64,000 nucleotides of DNA from Madurella fahalii (GCA_029876055.1 CM056877.1:1736001-1800000); one strand, 5' to 3'. Positions 44,495 through 56,853 are shown, counted from the first letter of the stretch. Translations and numbers: made by a program. The notes: generated by a model from the letters alone, not told the origin.

Positions 44495-47020
44495 TCAGCT
44501 AAACTGATCCCCGCCCCTCCCCAACCTCCGATTCCAAAACCGCCGCCACCTCTCATCCCTCTCCCTCTCCGCCTCCAACCGCCGCCTCCTCCTCCTCTCG
44601 TACACCGCCCGCACCGTCGCCCGGATACGCTCCCTCCCTTCGGCGTAGTTGGCCTTCGCTAGGCCGACCACCTCGTCGATCTGCCGCGGCGTGTACACAA
44701 AGTTCCACGTGCTCAGGTAGTCGGTGACGGCCACGTCGACGCCGGGGGCCGCCTTCTCGTTGGCCAGGAAGGGCAGGTAGACGACCGTGATGCCCGCGTC
44801 GGGCTCCATCAGCCGCCACGACGAGGTGTCGTCCACAGGCGGAGGGGGTGGGTGGTCCGAGGAGCGTTCCTGGGTCGTGCCGACCCAGACGGTGCAGTAG
44901 CCCAGTTCGGTGGTGGCTTTGCTTTGTTTCTGGGCTTCGCGCTGGGATTCTTCTTGGGTGCGAATGTCGGTTTCGGCTTCTGCTTTGCTGTCGACGCCTC
45001 CAAGGGTAGGTTGTTGTTTAGTCTTAGCGGGTATGGTGAGGTGCCGAGCAGCTTGCTCGGTTTTGGCTTTGGCGACCTTGCCTTCAGCCTCGGCGGCGGA
45101 AACGGCTTGGGCCTCATCGAGTTGTGCGGCCGCTGTGGAAGGGGGCTCGGAGGGCTTTGGCCAACCGATGCCTACCGGCCAACCCTTGATGCCGCGCTGG
45201 CGGGCGTATCCCTCGACGACGGAGAGCCAATTATCGGTTTTGATATCGGCCGAGGCGTCAAAAGTCACGATAATGTCCACGTCACGGCCTGGGCGGAGGA
45301 GTGGGTAGATGGGCAGATTGTTGGACATGCCGGCGTCCATGAGTTGGATGTATTGGTTGTCATAGACTCCCTGCGGGACTGCTTCTGGGAGCTTGCCGTA
45401 CATGCCGTGGACAAAATTTGGGATGGTGGCAGGCTCGATGGGATGGACCATGCTAAGATCTTTATTACGCCCCCATATTAGCTCGTCGAGTGCGTGGAAG
45501 CCAGTAAGACTCTGGATGATTGGCCTGATCTCGCGGTAGTAATGGCTCAAGGTCGCACAGAATGCGCTGCCCCAGATGCCCAGGAGCAAGGGCACGCGAA
45601 GCTCGGGAAGACGTAGCCCTGATGCTGTGGGCACATCTGAGCCATTCTTAAACTTGCGACCCAGGGCCCATGTGGGGATGCCAGCCGAGAACTCCTCACA
45701 GAAGAACTCGTAAGGCGTGATCTCGAACCACTGGAACCATGCCTCTCTCCTCGCCCTATCCTTGGCCTCCTCCGAGATGGACCCCGGGCCGCCAAAATCT
45801 GGAGAGTCCAACTCCGGGATCTCATGCCGCACGGCAGTGTAGATGGGCAGAGGGTTTTGCCCGTATCTGATATATTCTCGCTGGTTCGACAGCTTGAAAT
45901 CTTTCTCGTTTACTCCAAGCTCGCCTTTAGGGACCAACAACCTTGCCGCCAGGAGGATTCCGTAGATGTCGACGAGGCCAAACTCTGCGTGGGGGTCGCC
46001 CTTGAGTTTCTCCACGAGCCCGCTCAACAGGTACTTGTTCGTCGGTGACGACATCAGAGAATTGAATGCAACTGGTGGATATGCGATGTGAGTGCCGAGG
46101 CGAGCTTTGAGGTGATCAATACCGCGTCGAAAATCGCCCCCGGTCACCGAAGAGTAATAGAGTGTCTGAAGCCAGCAGGAGCCGCTCACGCCTGATAAAT
46201 AGGTGGTACAGTCGAAAAGGCCATCCTCAGTTGTCGCAAGAAAGGACCCAGTTCCCGCGACGAGTGCCCTGAGGCCGCCTCCAGAGCCGCACATGGCGAT
46301 AATAGGGACGTCATCCGGATGGATATCTCCCTCTTTAAGTCCCAAGTATCTAGCTAGCGCAGGGATGATGGCCCTCTTCCTGCGCCCCAGGAACGTCTTC
46401 TCGTCATCACAGAGGTCGTTCGACACGCGTACTTTTGCCGAGTATCCAATCTCGGGATGGGTGTACGGGTCATGGGCCTCTTGCCAGATCTCAGCGGCCA
46501 GCGACCCAGGAGCCATGTTCAGCTCGCGCTGCAGCTTTCTGACGTAACCGGGAATGTGCTTTGCCCACTCTGGCACGATATAGTCGACAACCATGTCCGA
46601 GAGGCCGTCTGTTGAGGGAACAAACGAAATGCCATCGAAGTTCCGGGCGAACCTGGTCCAGGCGCTCCCATCGCCTTCGCAGTCAGTCTCATCATCACTG
46701 GCTGCTGGCTGCGCGTTACCCGGCGCTATTTTCGCCTTGGCGTCGGTGTGCTGGAATGCATCAGCCGGGTAGAGCCACAACGCAAGCAAGGCGCTGGTAG
46801 CCATCACGGCCATCAGTTTAGAAAGGCGCACTTTAGGTTGAGAATCTTGCCGTGACGTGAGGAAGCATTGCCGCAAGGGCGGGTCGAGGTACGAGGGGCC
46901 CAAGCCATTGCCCGTGATCCGCGGCCTGGTCTTTCTCGTGAAAACACTGACGCTCGGTGGATAGTATAATACACGCCCCGCGCGGTAGAAACTTCCTATG
47001 TTCCTCGCAAGCAGCCTCAT
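44495..47020 (-). CDS. Membrane-anchored cPLA2-like phospholipase
   Basis: One exon, 841 aa. The N-terminus is basic and Arg-rich (MRLLARNIGSFYRAGRVLYY), consistent with mitochondrial targeting, and a single hydrophobic segment lies at about residues 69-84 (KLMAVMATSALLALWLYP). The catalytic domain is of the lysophospholipase/cPLA2 type: oxyanion motif CGSGGGLR (R251), nucleophile in GVSGS (S279), and catalytic Asp in MDAGMSNNLP (D562). These correspond to R200, S228 and D549 of human cPLA2. No C2 domain and no secretion signal like that of phospholipase B are seen, so this belongs to the intracellular fungal branch. A Lys/Glu/Gln-rich insert (about 650-720) and a basic C-terminus (RRRRRRLEAERERDERW region) follow. 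Hydrolysis of membrane phospholipids at sn-2 is expected. Confidence 0.87.
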   Translation of the reverse strand: MRLLARNIGSFYRAGRVLYYPPSVSVFTRKTRPRITGNGLGPSYLDPPLRQCFLTSRQDSQPKVRLSKLMAVMATSALLALWLYPADAFQHTDAKAKIAPGNAQPAASDDETDCEGDGSAWTRFARNFDGISFVPSTDGLSDMVVDYIVPEWAKHIPGYVRKLQRELNMAPGSLAAEIWQEAHDPYTHPEIGYSAKVRVSNDLCDDEKTFLGRRKRAIIPALARYLGLKEGDIHPDDVPIIAMCGSGGGLRALVAGTGSFLATTEDGLFDCTTYLSGVSGSCWLQTLYYSSVTGGDFRRGIDHLKARLGTHIAYPPVAFNSLMSSPTNKYLLSGLVEKLKGDPHAEFGLVDIYGILLAARLLVPKGELGVNEKDFKLSNQREYIRYGQNPLPIYTAVRHEIPELDSPDFGGPGSISEEAKDRARREAWFQWFEITPYEFFCEEFSAGIPTWALGRKFKNGSDVPTASGLRLPELRVPLLLGIWGSAFCATLSHYYREIRPIIQSLTGFHALDELIWGRNKDLSMVHPIEPATIPNFVHGMYGKLPEAVPQGVYDNQYIQLMDAGMSNNLPIYPLLRPGRDVDIIVTFDASADIKTDNWLSVVEGYARQRGIKGWPVGIGWPKPSEPPSTAAAQLDEAQAVSAAEAEGKVAKAKTEQAARHLTIPAKTKQQPTLGGVDSKAEAETDIRTQEESQREAQKQSKATTELGYCTVWVGTTQERSSDHPPPPPVDDTSSWRLMEPDAGITVVYLPFLANEKAAPGVDVAVTDYLSTWNFVYTPRQIDEVVGLAKANYAEGRERIRATVRAVYERRRRRRLEAERERDERWRRFWNRRLGRGGDQFS

Positions 47021-49288
47021 CGTGGCGCGGAGAGAGACTGCACAGCAGAACGTGTGGCGTGAAGAAATTAGAATTGGCGTTCCATTACGGTCCGGCTCGT
47101 AACGCCTCTCCTCATTGCTGGCATGACTAACGGGGCAACGTCGCTACGAGCGGTTTCTTCTATTATGGGAGATGCAATTCGGTGTTGCGTGGTTGGAAAG
47201 GCCGATGCGATTCCGCGTTTGGATGCCTTGGTCAGGATCGTGGGTTACATCATCGGTCGGCATGTATGTACAGCTGCATCCGGAACAGGGTTCCGCTGGG
47301 CCTGGCCCGACAGGGTCTTCTTGCCCGTGATTTGCCGCCCCTTGATTGCATCTGAACAGGTGGTCCATGGCTCCATGCCCATTTCCATCAGTTTCTGACC
47401 TGCTACCGCTACACAGTACACTACGTCGGCGGACGCCCCAAGTGGACTATGCTAGGCCAGTCAGAGGAGAGCGGGCGGTCCTGCGTCTGGACGGGAGATT
47501 CGTGTCTCGGACAATCCGTCTGCAGGTTTCGGATGCAAAATACCGGTCCAAGGAAGCAGCGCCGGCCAATCAGCCAAACACCACGCTGTGGGATAAGGGC
47601 TCGCGCCTCTCCTGCTTGTGTATCTCTCTCTTGGCTATTGGTCGCACACGAGGCCAATGCGTAGCTGCCACATCAAAGATGGGGTGGTAATGGTGGCACC
47701 AAGCCGCTGCACGACAGCATCCAGGAACCTCGTGCGCATCGGTAACTTGGGCTGGGTGGGAAGCGAAGGGAACAAGCGAAAGACGTTTAAAAGTTGCCAA
47801 GCCTTTTGCGCCCTGAGTGCGGGTCGCGTTGCGGCTTCATTTCGATCGACTTCGTCAAGCACACATGGCTGCATGTCACACCAAATCCTAGTCACAAACC
47901 CCGAAAAAAAAAATAACGGAGAACATGGGGTGGCGCCTCTCGTGCTGGCAGTTGCATCGTTGAGTCGAAACATCCTCTCCAATGAAGCCCCGGATGCGAA
48001 CCGATGACATCGAAACGGACATTGGGCAGGGCTGCAGACCTGGGGCGCAGGGTTCTTCGAGCCTCAACAAAGAGACGTCAACGATCCATGGTCGCCGAGA
48101 GTTGGAATGAACAACAAGTTCTGGCCCGAAAGGCGCCTAGCGCCTAGGGAGCAAAGGTGTTTTATTGATGAACGCGGGCCTGCCTTAGTTTTGAGACGGC
48201 CATTCGCCGCCGCCAGCACTTCTGGATGGTGCTGCTGGCGATGGACGAGCCCAACTTACACGGTGGAGCCAGGTTGACGGCCGGGGTCCTATCGTGATGG
48301 AAAATGGGTCAATTCAGCCATTGATCGAGCTGGATACGAGCCTGGAAAGCTCTATCCCGCTCCATCCGTAATGCTCCTCCCGTAAAACCACGCAGCGAGA
48401 GGATGCAAATCGCTGACCACGACCAATCTTGCAGCGTGCTTTTTCTGCGTCGTGGTGGTCGAGCACATGAGCACCCTGGCATCCTCAGGCCGAGATTTTA
48501 CTCCTCTGGTCTGGGGGACCAGCAGCCATTGGCAAGACTCCAGCGAATCGCAGGCCCAAGGCACCCCCCCGGTCCCGTTCATTTAACCCATCCTGAGCAC
48601 CTCCCCCCTGCCCCGGACCTCACCCCAGCATCGGTGCCCAGCACGACAACCCCCTTTTGCTCCAGCGAGACAAGCAGACGGGTAATCTCCCTGCCTGTCG
48701 CACCCTAAATTTTTCCCTTTGACGACCGCGACACGTTCACATCTCGCATCCTCACTTTGACATTTTCGTACTTCTCAACACTCTTTTTCTCGCCGTATTC
48801 TTACGCGATCAAGCGTTACCTTTCAGAATCACCCGCAGAATCACCCGCCAATTCCCTTTTCCTCACCCACGCCCTGTAGCGCCACCCGAAACGCGCGACT
48901 ACACCGAGGCTCTCCTTTGACCTGGTATGTGATGAATTCCCACGGCGCAGGCCAGCTATCGCGGCCATCGGCCATTGCAGACTTGACCGAGCCCTTCCGG
49001 TTGCTGGAGCCGGACAATTCTTCTCTGGGTCGGGTCTGGCGCGCACCATGTACTTGAGCGTCATTGCGGCCTCGAGCACAAGCGATCCATGGCGCCTGTC
49101 GCAGCAACGAAGCTCCGTTAGCTTCCTTTGGCTTGCACCGTCAGGTCGCACGTGGAAGGCTTTATGGAAAGCAACATAAAAGGTATTCTGACTGACGTGT
49201 TCTTTCTTCCGCCACAGATTTCGCACCTTCCCACTCTTTTCCCTTCCCAGTCACGACTGGTTCATCGTCACGGCTCCTTTTACAATGG
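47021..49288. other. Intergenic region, 2.3 kb
   Basis: Divergent region between the lipase and septin genes. No frame shows a family signature. The right-hand part (48700-49288) is pyrimidine-rich, with a promoter or leader look. Confidence 0.5.
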
Positions 49289-49573
49289 GTAAGCTCTTGC
49301 TTTCTGTTCTACGCCAGAGGCGCTCGTGTTTGGGGAGCAAACCGCAGGAACAACACTACCGGGAACCCGACAAGGCCGCTCCTTTCCCAGGTTCGAATCG
49401 TCCGAGACACGGGGTCCCGCTCGCCCTCGCCCTTCGTTCCAGTGTTTTCCTTATCAGGACCGTCGCTCGTCTTCCCACGTCATCCGCCCCCTTTGTCCAG
49501 TTCCATTTTCCGTCTCTGGGGGAAACCTGAGAATCATCGTACACGTCGAACACATTCTGCACACTCTCACCAG
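49289..49573 (+). other. Probable 5'-UTR intron of the septin gene
   Basis: GTAAGC donor at 49289 and CTCACCAG acceptor ending at 49573, directly before the septin ATG. The ATG at 49285 just before the donor cannot be joined in frame to the coding sequence, so it is taken as untranslated or a minimal upstream ATG. Confidence 0.45.
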
Positions 49574-49574
49574 G

Positions 49575-51440
49575 ATGAACTTCGCAAACATGGGCCGGCA
49601 TGGTCCCAAGTTTCATCCCAAGAGCGTTCAGTTCGAGAGTCATGATGGGGCGGCACACCCCAGCAGCCCCGGGGTCCGGACCAGCAGCCTGCCCTTGGGT
49701 GGAAATGACGAGAAGACGGGCACGCCCATCCGCCACTACCGGAGCATGTTGAATGTCGGGGACCCACCGAAGCTCCCAACGACCGCGCCACTCTCCTATG
49801 ATGAACTGTATCCCAAAAACGCCGAGCCTGTTCCGCTCCGAAAGCGCCCATCGAAAACGTCATTTGACAGTCAGGCTCCGCGTACCCCCAAACAGGACAT
49901 TCCCATTATCAAATAGCCGGGCATCTTTTGGCACAGAATGATACTAACTCATCTTTTCCCTCCAGCTGCAAACGGTATTCCCACCAATTTCCCTCCCCCT
50001 GCCCCGGCGCACCCAGCGCCCCTTGGCAAGCCTTCGACATCTGGATCGGAGGATTCTAGAGGAGCTCCATCTTCTGACTTCGTGGCCGCAGCTCCTCCAG
50101 CTACGAGTGACAACAGAAACATTGTCCGTAGGAAGCTGACGGGCTACGTTGGCTTCGCCAATCTCCCTAACCAATGGCACCGCAAGAGCGTCCGGAAGGG
50201 CTTCAACTTCAATGTGATGGTTGTTGGTACGTATTCTCCCTTGAACGTGGTGGAACTAGTTTCTGACGCTTCCTGCAGGTGAATCCGGCCTCGGAAAGTC
50301 GACCCTCGTCAACACTCTCTTCAATACTTCCCTGTACCCGCCCAAGGAGCGCAAGGGACCCAGCCTGGACATCATTCCCAAGACCGTCACCATCCAGTCC
50401 ATCAGCGCCGACATCGAGGAGGCGGGCGTGCGGCTGCGGCTGACAGTTGTTGACACACCCGGCTTCGGCGATTTTGTGAACAATGACGAATCTTGGCGGC
50501 CGATTGTCGACAACATTGAGCAGCGTTTCGATGCTTACCTGGATGCTGAGAACAAGGTCAACCGCATGAACATTGTCGACAACCGCATCCACGCATGCGT
50601 CTTTTTCATCCAGCCGACGGGCCACTCGCTGAAGCCTCTGGACATCGAAGTCATGAAGCGGCTGCATACCAAGGTCAACCTGATCCCGGTCATTGCCAAG
50701 GCCGATACCCTGACCGATGAGGAGATCGCTGCCTTCAAGGCCAGAGTAAGTTCTAGAGCGGTTCTGGAATTTTTCGAACAGATGCTAACGATGTTGCCTC
50801 CTAGATCCTTGCGGATATCAAGTACCACAAGGTCCAGATCTTCGAGGGCCCTCGCTACGAGCTCGATGATGAGGAGACGATCGCGGAGAACAACGAGATC
50901 ATGTCCAAGGTTCCGTTCGCCGTTGTCGGCGCCAACAATGAGGTGACCAATGCGGATGGGCGCAAGGTCCGCGGCCGGCGCTATCCTTGGGGCGTGATCG
51001 AGGTGGACAACGAGGAGCACTGCGACTTCGTCAAGTTGCGCCAGATGCTCATCCGTACCCACATGGAGGAGCTCAAGGAGCACACCAACAACATTCTTTA
51101 TGAGAACTACCGGACGGATAAGCTGATTGCTATGGGTGTCTCTCAAGACCCGAGCGTTTTCAAGGAGGTCAACCCTGCCGTCAAGCAGGAAGAGGAGCGC
51201 GCCCTCCACGAACAGAAGCTGGCCAAGATGGAGGCTGAGATGAAGATGGTCTTCCAACAAAAGGTTGCCGAGAAGGAGTCCAAACTGAAGCAGAGCGAAG
51301 AGGAGCTCTACGCCCGTCATCGGGAAATGAAGGAGCAGCTAGAGCGGCAACGGCTGGAGCTCGAAGAGAAGAAGTCGAGGGTGGAGAGCGGGCGGCCGCT
51401 GGAGAAGGAGCCCAAGAGGAAGGGGTTCTCCCTCCGATAA
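49575..51440 (+). CDS. CDC3: Septin, Cdc3/AspB type
   Basis: Septins polymerise into GTP-binding filaments at septa and hyphal tips. The model is join(49575..49881,49966..50226,50279..50745,50805..51440), about 556 aa. The first donor is uncertain: GTACCC at 49882 and GTCAGG at 49870 are both in phase with the acceptor, which has a perfect TACTAAC branch. The N-terminal extension is Pro/Ser-rich. The polybasic RRKLTGYVGF and WHRKSVRKGF segments precede the GTPase: G1 GESGLGKST, G3 DTPGFGD, G4 AKAD. The septin unique element follows (GRRYPWGVIEVDNEEHCDF), then a long C-terminal coiled coil (residues rich in E, K and Q, ending KRKGFSLR) typical of Cdc3/AspB. The start MNFANMGRHGPKF was chosen because no better in-phase ATG exists. 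Confidence 0.9.
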
Positions 51441-53097
51441 TCTTGCCGCTCTCTACCACCTCTCGCCTTCTTTTACTTCTACGACCCATCTCAGTACCAT
51501 GATGCCCAACCGATACCAGCTCGCCGCGTCTTTTCTTTTGCCTCTTTGTTGTTTCATATTGTCTCCCTTATTAATCACACCCCTCTAATACTCGTGGGAA
51601 AGATTGCCCGGAAGGCGGCCCAAAAAAAACACCTTCAACGGCGCAGTCGGGGTACTTGGGGAAGTGCTTCGCTCCCAGCAAAATGGTCTAGACGGCTTCC
51701 GGTAGACCGGAGTTTCCATCGTCGGGGGTTAGGATTCCGGCTGGCTGTTCCTGAAATTTACTGTGCAGAAATAATTGGCTTGGTTGGGGTGGGGGTGCCC
51801 GGAACCATATCTCCATGACCCGAGCACGATTTGAGCAGAACCATGATCATTTCGGCTTGGAAGGGCAATGACCGGGGGCGTTGCAAGATCGGAAACTGCG
51901 ATAGGATTCTATGATACGGCTAGAGACGTCACACGAGCCTGATTCGACCCCGGTTCACGACATTCCCTGGTTCGCACCAGAAAATCTTACGACGTTTACT
52001 TTTAACTTCACACCGACCTTCCTCTCCAACCATCCGGCCAAGTCCTTGGAGACGATGTGTTTCTAGGTTCGGGGGGAGTCCAAGAGGTAGCACCATCTCT
52101 GAAAGCCGGGTTGAGGCCGGACGGTAACTGTGCGGGAACAGGACAAGGAAGATTGCCTGGGTGAAGGCGCTACGGCGGATTATCCGCCGACATTTCATGA
52201 CCAGTCGAGAGGGTCGGCAAAGAAGGCGGCGTCTTTTTCCTTACCATACCCCAACTTCTACTTCCTGTCTTTCATTGTTTTGCGGCCTTCCCGTTCGGAG
52301 CGGTCGAACACTGTATTACTCTCGGCTGTCGCCATACCCCCTTTTTATTTTTATTTTTTTTACTTCTCCTATGCTTTACGCTCTACCACCCAACTACCTA
52401 CCGACCTGCTTCACCTTATTTTCTCTGTTGTTTTGTGGTTTAGCTTAGTGTCTGTGTCTGCAATAAAAGGATCCGTCTTTTTCTCTGAAACTGTGACTGT
52501 CGCCCGCGTGGAATGGTGCGTAGATACCTATTCTCTAGTGAGGTCGTGGTTAGCTGTGAAGGGCGAGTAGGCTGAGCGCGTGTCGTTCAACCAGTCTGCT
52601 CCTCCATTTATGTCCTGGCATAGCCTGATGATGCAGCAAGACTCTAGCGTCTATTGAAGACACTTAACACATCAGCATCTTACTCCGTGAGCTAGCAGTA
52701 TCAACAGCCAGTCATAAACTAGTTGATACAATTCGATGTTGGAATTACGTCAATTCTCGACCCCTCCAGTCAACTAGTAAAGCGATGGTACCATATTGTA
52801 CAATTACACCTAGAATACAGGCAGCATGTCTTGCCCGCCCTGGGCATTTCCCGCCGGGGCCGGTGCTAGCAGGTAGAAAGGATGTATCGTCTAGCTGCTG
52901 CACGACGATGATATTTACATTTCGTACACATGAACCTCGTCCTCGTGCTCTTCTTCCCGCGTCTCGAGATATATCCCCCGCCTCCGGCGCGCGAGTCCTC
53001 CACACGAGACCCCCTCTACGCCTACCCACCACCGTCCCGCCTCTTGTCTCATCTATCTCTCTATCCGCGATGCATCCATCATACTCCCTGGCGCCGC
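51441..53097. other. Convergent 3' flanks, 1.66 kb
   Basis: T-rich septin 3' flank, with short frames only, then the NAM9 3' flank. The open frame at 52130-52570 encodes Phe/Tyr/Ser-rich low-complexity sequence derived from T/C-rich DNA, judged non-coding. Confidence 0.45.
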
Positions 53098-54599
53098 TCA
53101 ACTCCTCCTCAGATACCAGTTGAAGGCCAGCTGGGAGACCTTGGACGAGAAGGGCGTGGGCACCTCGGAGATGCCGGGGCGGGCGACCGGGTGGCGGAGG
53201 TAGACGGCGGCGCAAATCTTTTGGTTGACCTCAAGGTAACGGGGGATGAAGGCAAAGGGTGACATCCAGTCGCGGGGCTCCCAGGGCGTGAGGTACGGCT
53301 TGGACAAGTCGTAAGGGTTGTCGTCGGTAGCGGCGGCGGCGGAGCCGCGGTTCTCGGCTTCGTCGCGGAGCGCTTTCCGGATGGCGTTCTGCTGCGAACG
53401 CCCTAGCCGCAACCAGCGTTTTGCTTTGCTGTCTGCTGCCTCGGCTTCTTGCTGCTGCTTGCTCAACTGGTCGAAGACGGCCTGTTGGACGTCCCCAATC
53501 TGCTTGTTCTCGCGCTCGGCGGGTGTGAGGCTGAGGTACCGGAACATGGCCTGCATCTGCGACTTGACGCCCTGCGGCGGGATGGCCTGGCTGAGGACCG
53601 ATTTCATCTCCCTGACCAGCTCCCGCAAATATTGCTTTTGTTTGGCCCGGAGCCGCGAGCCGCGCTTGTACTGCCCGACGTCGTAGGCAACTTTCCTTAA
53701 CTCGGCAAAGAATTGGAGGTTCTGCTTCCGGATGGCTTCGTCGTCTAACTCTTCTTCGGCAGCTTCGGCGGCCTCGGGAACCTCAGCGGACGCTCCCTCG
53801 GCCTTGGCTTTGTTCATATCGGCCTTGTAAAGGCGGAGTTTGGGGACCTTGCGTGGTTCTTTTGCACTCCTCTTCGGCTTGCCCGTTGCTGTCATAACAC
53901 GCTCAATGTCGACTTGGAACATGTCGCCTGGGTTGAGCAGGTAGCTGGGATGCAACATCTAGGTTGGGGAATCATGTCAGAGCTGTCTGGGCCGAATTTC
54001 TCAGGCGCGGGGAATATCAAGGGAAGTGGTACCTTCTTCCCGTTCACTGTCACGGCGCCGTGCAGGACGAACTGGCGGGCCTGTCTTGCGCTGCTGGCAA
54101 AGAGGGCCCGGAAGATGGCAATATCTAGGCGGCGTTCCAGAGGAGCAAAGGTCATCTGCATGTAGGGGGTTGGTTGGTCCAGATTGCCCTTATTCTTCAT
54201 CCAGTTCTTGTTGTCGTCCTGACCGCTGCGGCCAGAACCACGGCCGGCAGCCTGCTCACTGCCGTCGCGCCTGGCCATGTAGGCGGGGTCCATGTTGACG
54301 GCGGAGAGAGGCCGACGGCTAAACATGCGCTCCCATTGGTATTCCTTAATGTGCTCGCCGTGGTAGCCGCGTGTCAGGGACTTGGCTATCCATTTCTGCT
54401 GGAAGAAGGTCTTGGGCATGAAGTTGGGCGTCCGCAGCTTCACGAGGTTGAACAGGTTGTACTTGTTCCATGTTTGGCGGATGCGCTAGACCGATCGAGC
54501 ACTCGAAATCAGCAACTGGCGGGGAGAGCAGAGAGCTGTCTCGCTGGGACTCACCGGCCGCCTTAGGCCATGGAACCTCAATAACCTGCGCTGCTTCAT
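53098..54599 (-). CDS. NAM9: Mitochondrial small-subunit ribosomal protein uS4m
   Basis: The three-exon model is complement(join(53098..53958,54033..54485,54555..54599)), 452 aa. Introns are 69 nt (GTGAGT ... CTAG) and 74 nt (GTACCA ... CTGAC ... CTAG), both phase 0. Exon 1 gives MKQRRLLRFHGLRRP and leads into RIRQTWNKYNLFNLVKLRTP. The S4 RNA-binding domain is split by intron 2: APLERRLDIAIFRALFASSA, then RQARQFVLHGAVTVNGKK, then MLHPSYLLNPGDMFQVD. The C-terminal half has a long charged, coiled insert and ends with SPFAFIPRYLEVNQKICAAV and FNWYLRRS. It binds 15S-type mitochondrial rRNA early in assembly. Divergent from the La gene, with 862 bp between. Confidence 0.92.
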
Positions 54600-55461
54600 C
54601 TTGTCTGTTGCTTCGGAATGCGATGGCTACCCAATTGATGCTCCCCTACCGTTATGAGAGACCGCCAGACTGCGCACCAAGGATCTGGGCGCCTGGAGAG
54701 ACAGCGTCGCTAACACTTGCTATCCGCCGAAAAGATTTCCAACGCACTCCCGACGCGCCGACTCACGTGAGACGCCAGGGGTACCGAGCGCTCGAGCCGC
54801 TGAGAGAGGTGGGCATTCTGGGTGGGCTCTTGCTCCACGGGCGGCTTGGCGACCCTGCAATTCGGGCGGTGAAGAGCTGCAAGAAAAAAAAAAAAAAAAA
54901 AAAAAAAAAGAGCAATTGGAGCTGCTTAGTGTGGGGTCAGCTCCCGCCGCCTTATTTTTTGCACGCGCTTGCCGATTCCATTGTCCTTCAGGGTCGCGCC
55001 AATTGATAAGAAGGCGACAAACCATTTTGACAGTACCATAGGTAACCAGCCCCTATTATTCTCACACCCGGACCCTATTGTATATATTCTGTATGTTTCT
55101 CTTCTCCGGCTCTACACGGGGAACCCATCATCTTCCTCTGTAAGCTAAAGAAAAATAACCGATTCGTCGCCCAAATCCTAGCTCGGCCTGGCGCATCCTG
55201 GTGACTCTACAACTTAAACTGTATCGCCGCTTGAGTCAACTACCCCACCAAGAATTTCGAGCAGCCCTGTGCCTCCCCCAAAACCACGCTCTTCCCTTTC
55301 CCATCAACCCCTCCTGTTTCCAGGCAGATCAACTTTTTCGTCCCAGCAGGCATTGGACTGATATTTTCCGCTTGGCCGCCTTGAGATTCAATCGCCTGAC
55401 TCTCAGCCGTAGCGCATTTTCCCTTCTATTCCCTCTGGCGCATCGCCGCTCTCCGTTCAGC
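54600..55461. promoter_or_regulatory. Divergent promoter region NAM9/La with an A26 tract
   Basis: 862 bp between two divergent start codons. An uninterrupted run of 26 A lies at 54884-54909. The region just before 55462 is open in the La frame, but that sequence precedes the family-like start. Confidence 0.5.
54884..54909 (+). repeat. A26 homopolymer
   Basis: 26 consecutive A between two divergent genes. It is prone to slippage, so the length may vary between strains or be misassembled. Poly(dA:dT) tracts in promoters are known to exclude nucleosomes. Confidence 0.85.
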
Positions 55462-56853
55462 ATGAGCGAAGCAGCCGTCAAGGACCAGCCCCAGGCGGCT
55501 CCGGCCGCCGCCGCCACCACCGACGAGGCCCAGCCCGTGCAGGAGAGCACCTCTGCTGCTGAAACCACAGAGCAGAACGGCGAGAAGACGGAGGCCGCGT
55601 CTCGGGACCAGAACGGCGCCGACAAGAAGACGGATGCCGCCTCCAAAGGGCAGAATGGCGCCGACCAGACGGCCGGTGGCATGCTGAAGACGAGGGGTCA
55701 GATTGACCGTCAGGACTTTAAGAAGAACAGGAAGTACGATCCTAGCACTCAGCCTGTGACTGATGACCCGGTCAAGATCCGCAACCAGGTATGCGCATAT
55801 CCTTCCCGAGGAAAACGTGCTGCTTCTGGGCACCTCAGTTCTGACCGGCTCGCGTACAGGTTGAGTTCTACTTCAGCGACAGCAACCTGCCGGGGGACAA
55901 GTTCATGTGGGAGAGCACCGGAGGCGAGGAGAACAAGCCCATCTCGCTCAAGACCATTTGCAACTTCAAGCGCATGCACAAGTTCCAGCCTTACACCGCC
56001 GTCGTGGCCGCCCTTCGCGACAGCACTTTCCTCGAGGTGTCGGGCGAGGAGGGCCAGGAGGTTGTCAAGCGCAAGAAGGCGTACACCTCGTCCAGCGACG
56101 CGCAAAAGGCAAAGCTGCACGCGAGCGTCTACGTGAAGGGCTTCGGCGACGAGGAGCCATCGACCCAGTTCGACATCGAAGCCTTCTTTGCCCCCTACGG
56201 CCCCGTCAACTTGGTGAAGCTCCGGCGGACCGCCGAAGACTTCTTCAAGGGATCCGTCTTCGTCGAATTTGCCAGTGCCGAGCTTGCCGATGCCTTTGTG
56301 AAGCTCGATCCGGCCCCGACCTGGAAGGGCCACGAACTGTTGATCATGAAGAAGCTTGACTACCTCGAGGAGAAGAACAGGCAGATCAAGGAGGGCCTCT
56401 TGGAGCCCAGCAGTAGCCGGCAGAATGCATTCTGGGAGGGCAAGGAGAAGGGGAGCAGAGGCGGGCGTGGCGGGGCTCGTGGGCGTGGTCGGGGTCGTGA
56501 TGGCAAGTCTGATGACTGGAAGAAAAGGCGTGAGGATGACCAGAAGAACGGTTTCAAGAATGGACGGAGCCGTGGCAGGGGCAGGGGCGGCCGTGGTGGC
56601 CGCGGCGGCCGCGACAACCAAAACAGGGGCCGCGAGGAGAAGAAGACCGAGGAGGTCAAGAAGAACACCAATGAGTACGCCTCGCTCCTCCCTTGCAGCT
56701 ATACTCTTGCTAACAGCCCGATGCAGTGTCCAAATTCCCACCATTCAGTCCACTGCCGAGACTAACGGTAAGCGGGCGCGGGAGGACGACGGTGATTCTG
56801 TCCCTCCCGCGAAGAAGGTTGATACCAAGCCGGAAGCCGTGGCGGCGCAATAA
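55462..56853 (+). CDS. LHP1: La-type RNA-binding protein
   Basis: La proteins bind the 3' oligo-U of new pol III transcripts such as pre-tRNA and 5S RNA. The model is join(55462..55788,55860..56674,56727..56853), 422 aa; introns are 71 and 52 nt with TCTGACC and GCTAAC branch sites. The Ala/Gln/Glu-rich N-terminus has a doubled (E/D)AASxxQNGAD motif. The La motif begins near residue 100 (DDPVKIRNQVEFYFSDSNLP) and continues with DKFMWEST and KTICNFKRMHKF; one RRM follows (ASVYVKGFGDEE, GSVFVEFASAELADAFVKL). RGG boxes (about 330-385: RGGRGGARGRGRGR and RGRGRGGRGGRGGR) and a basic KRAREDDGD...PPAKK tail, possibly a nuclear signal, end the protein. The RGG tail is more typical of filamentous fungi than of yeast Lhp1. 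Confidence 0.92.

Noticed and set aside
49285..49287. ATG at the edge of the septin 5' intron as the start codon
   Set aside because: Joining ATGG to any nearby acceptor does not reach the septin frame; ATG 49575 does.
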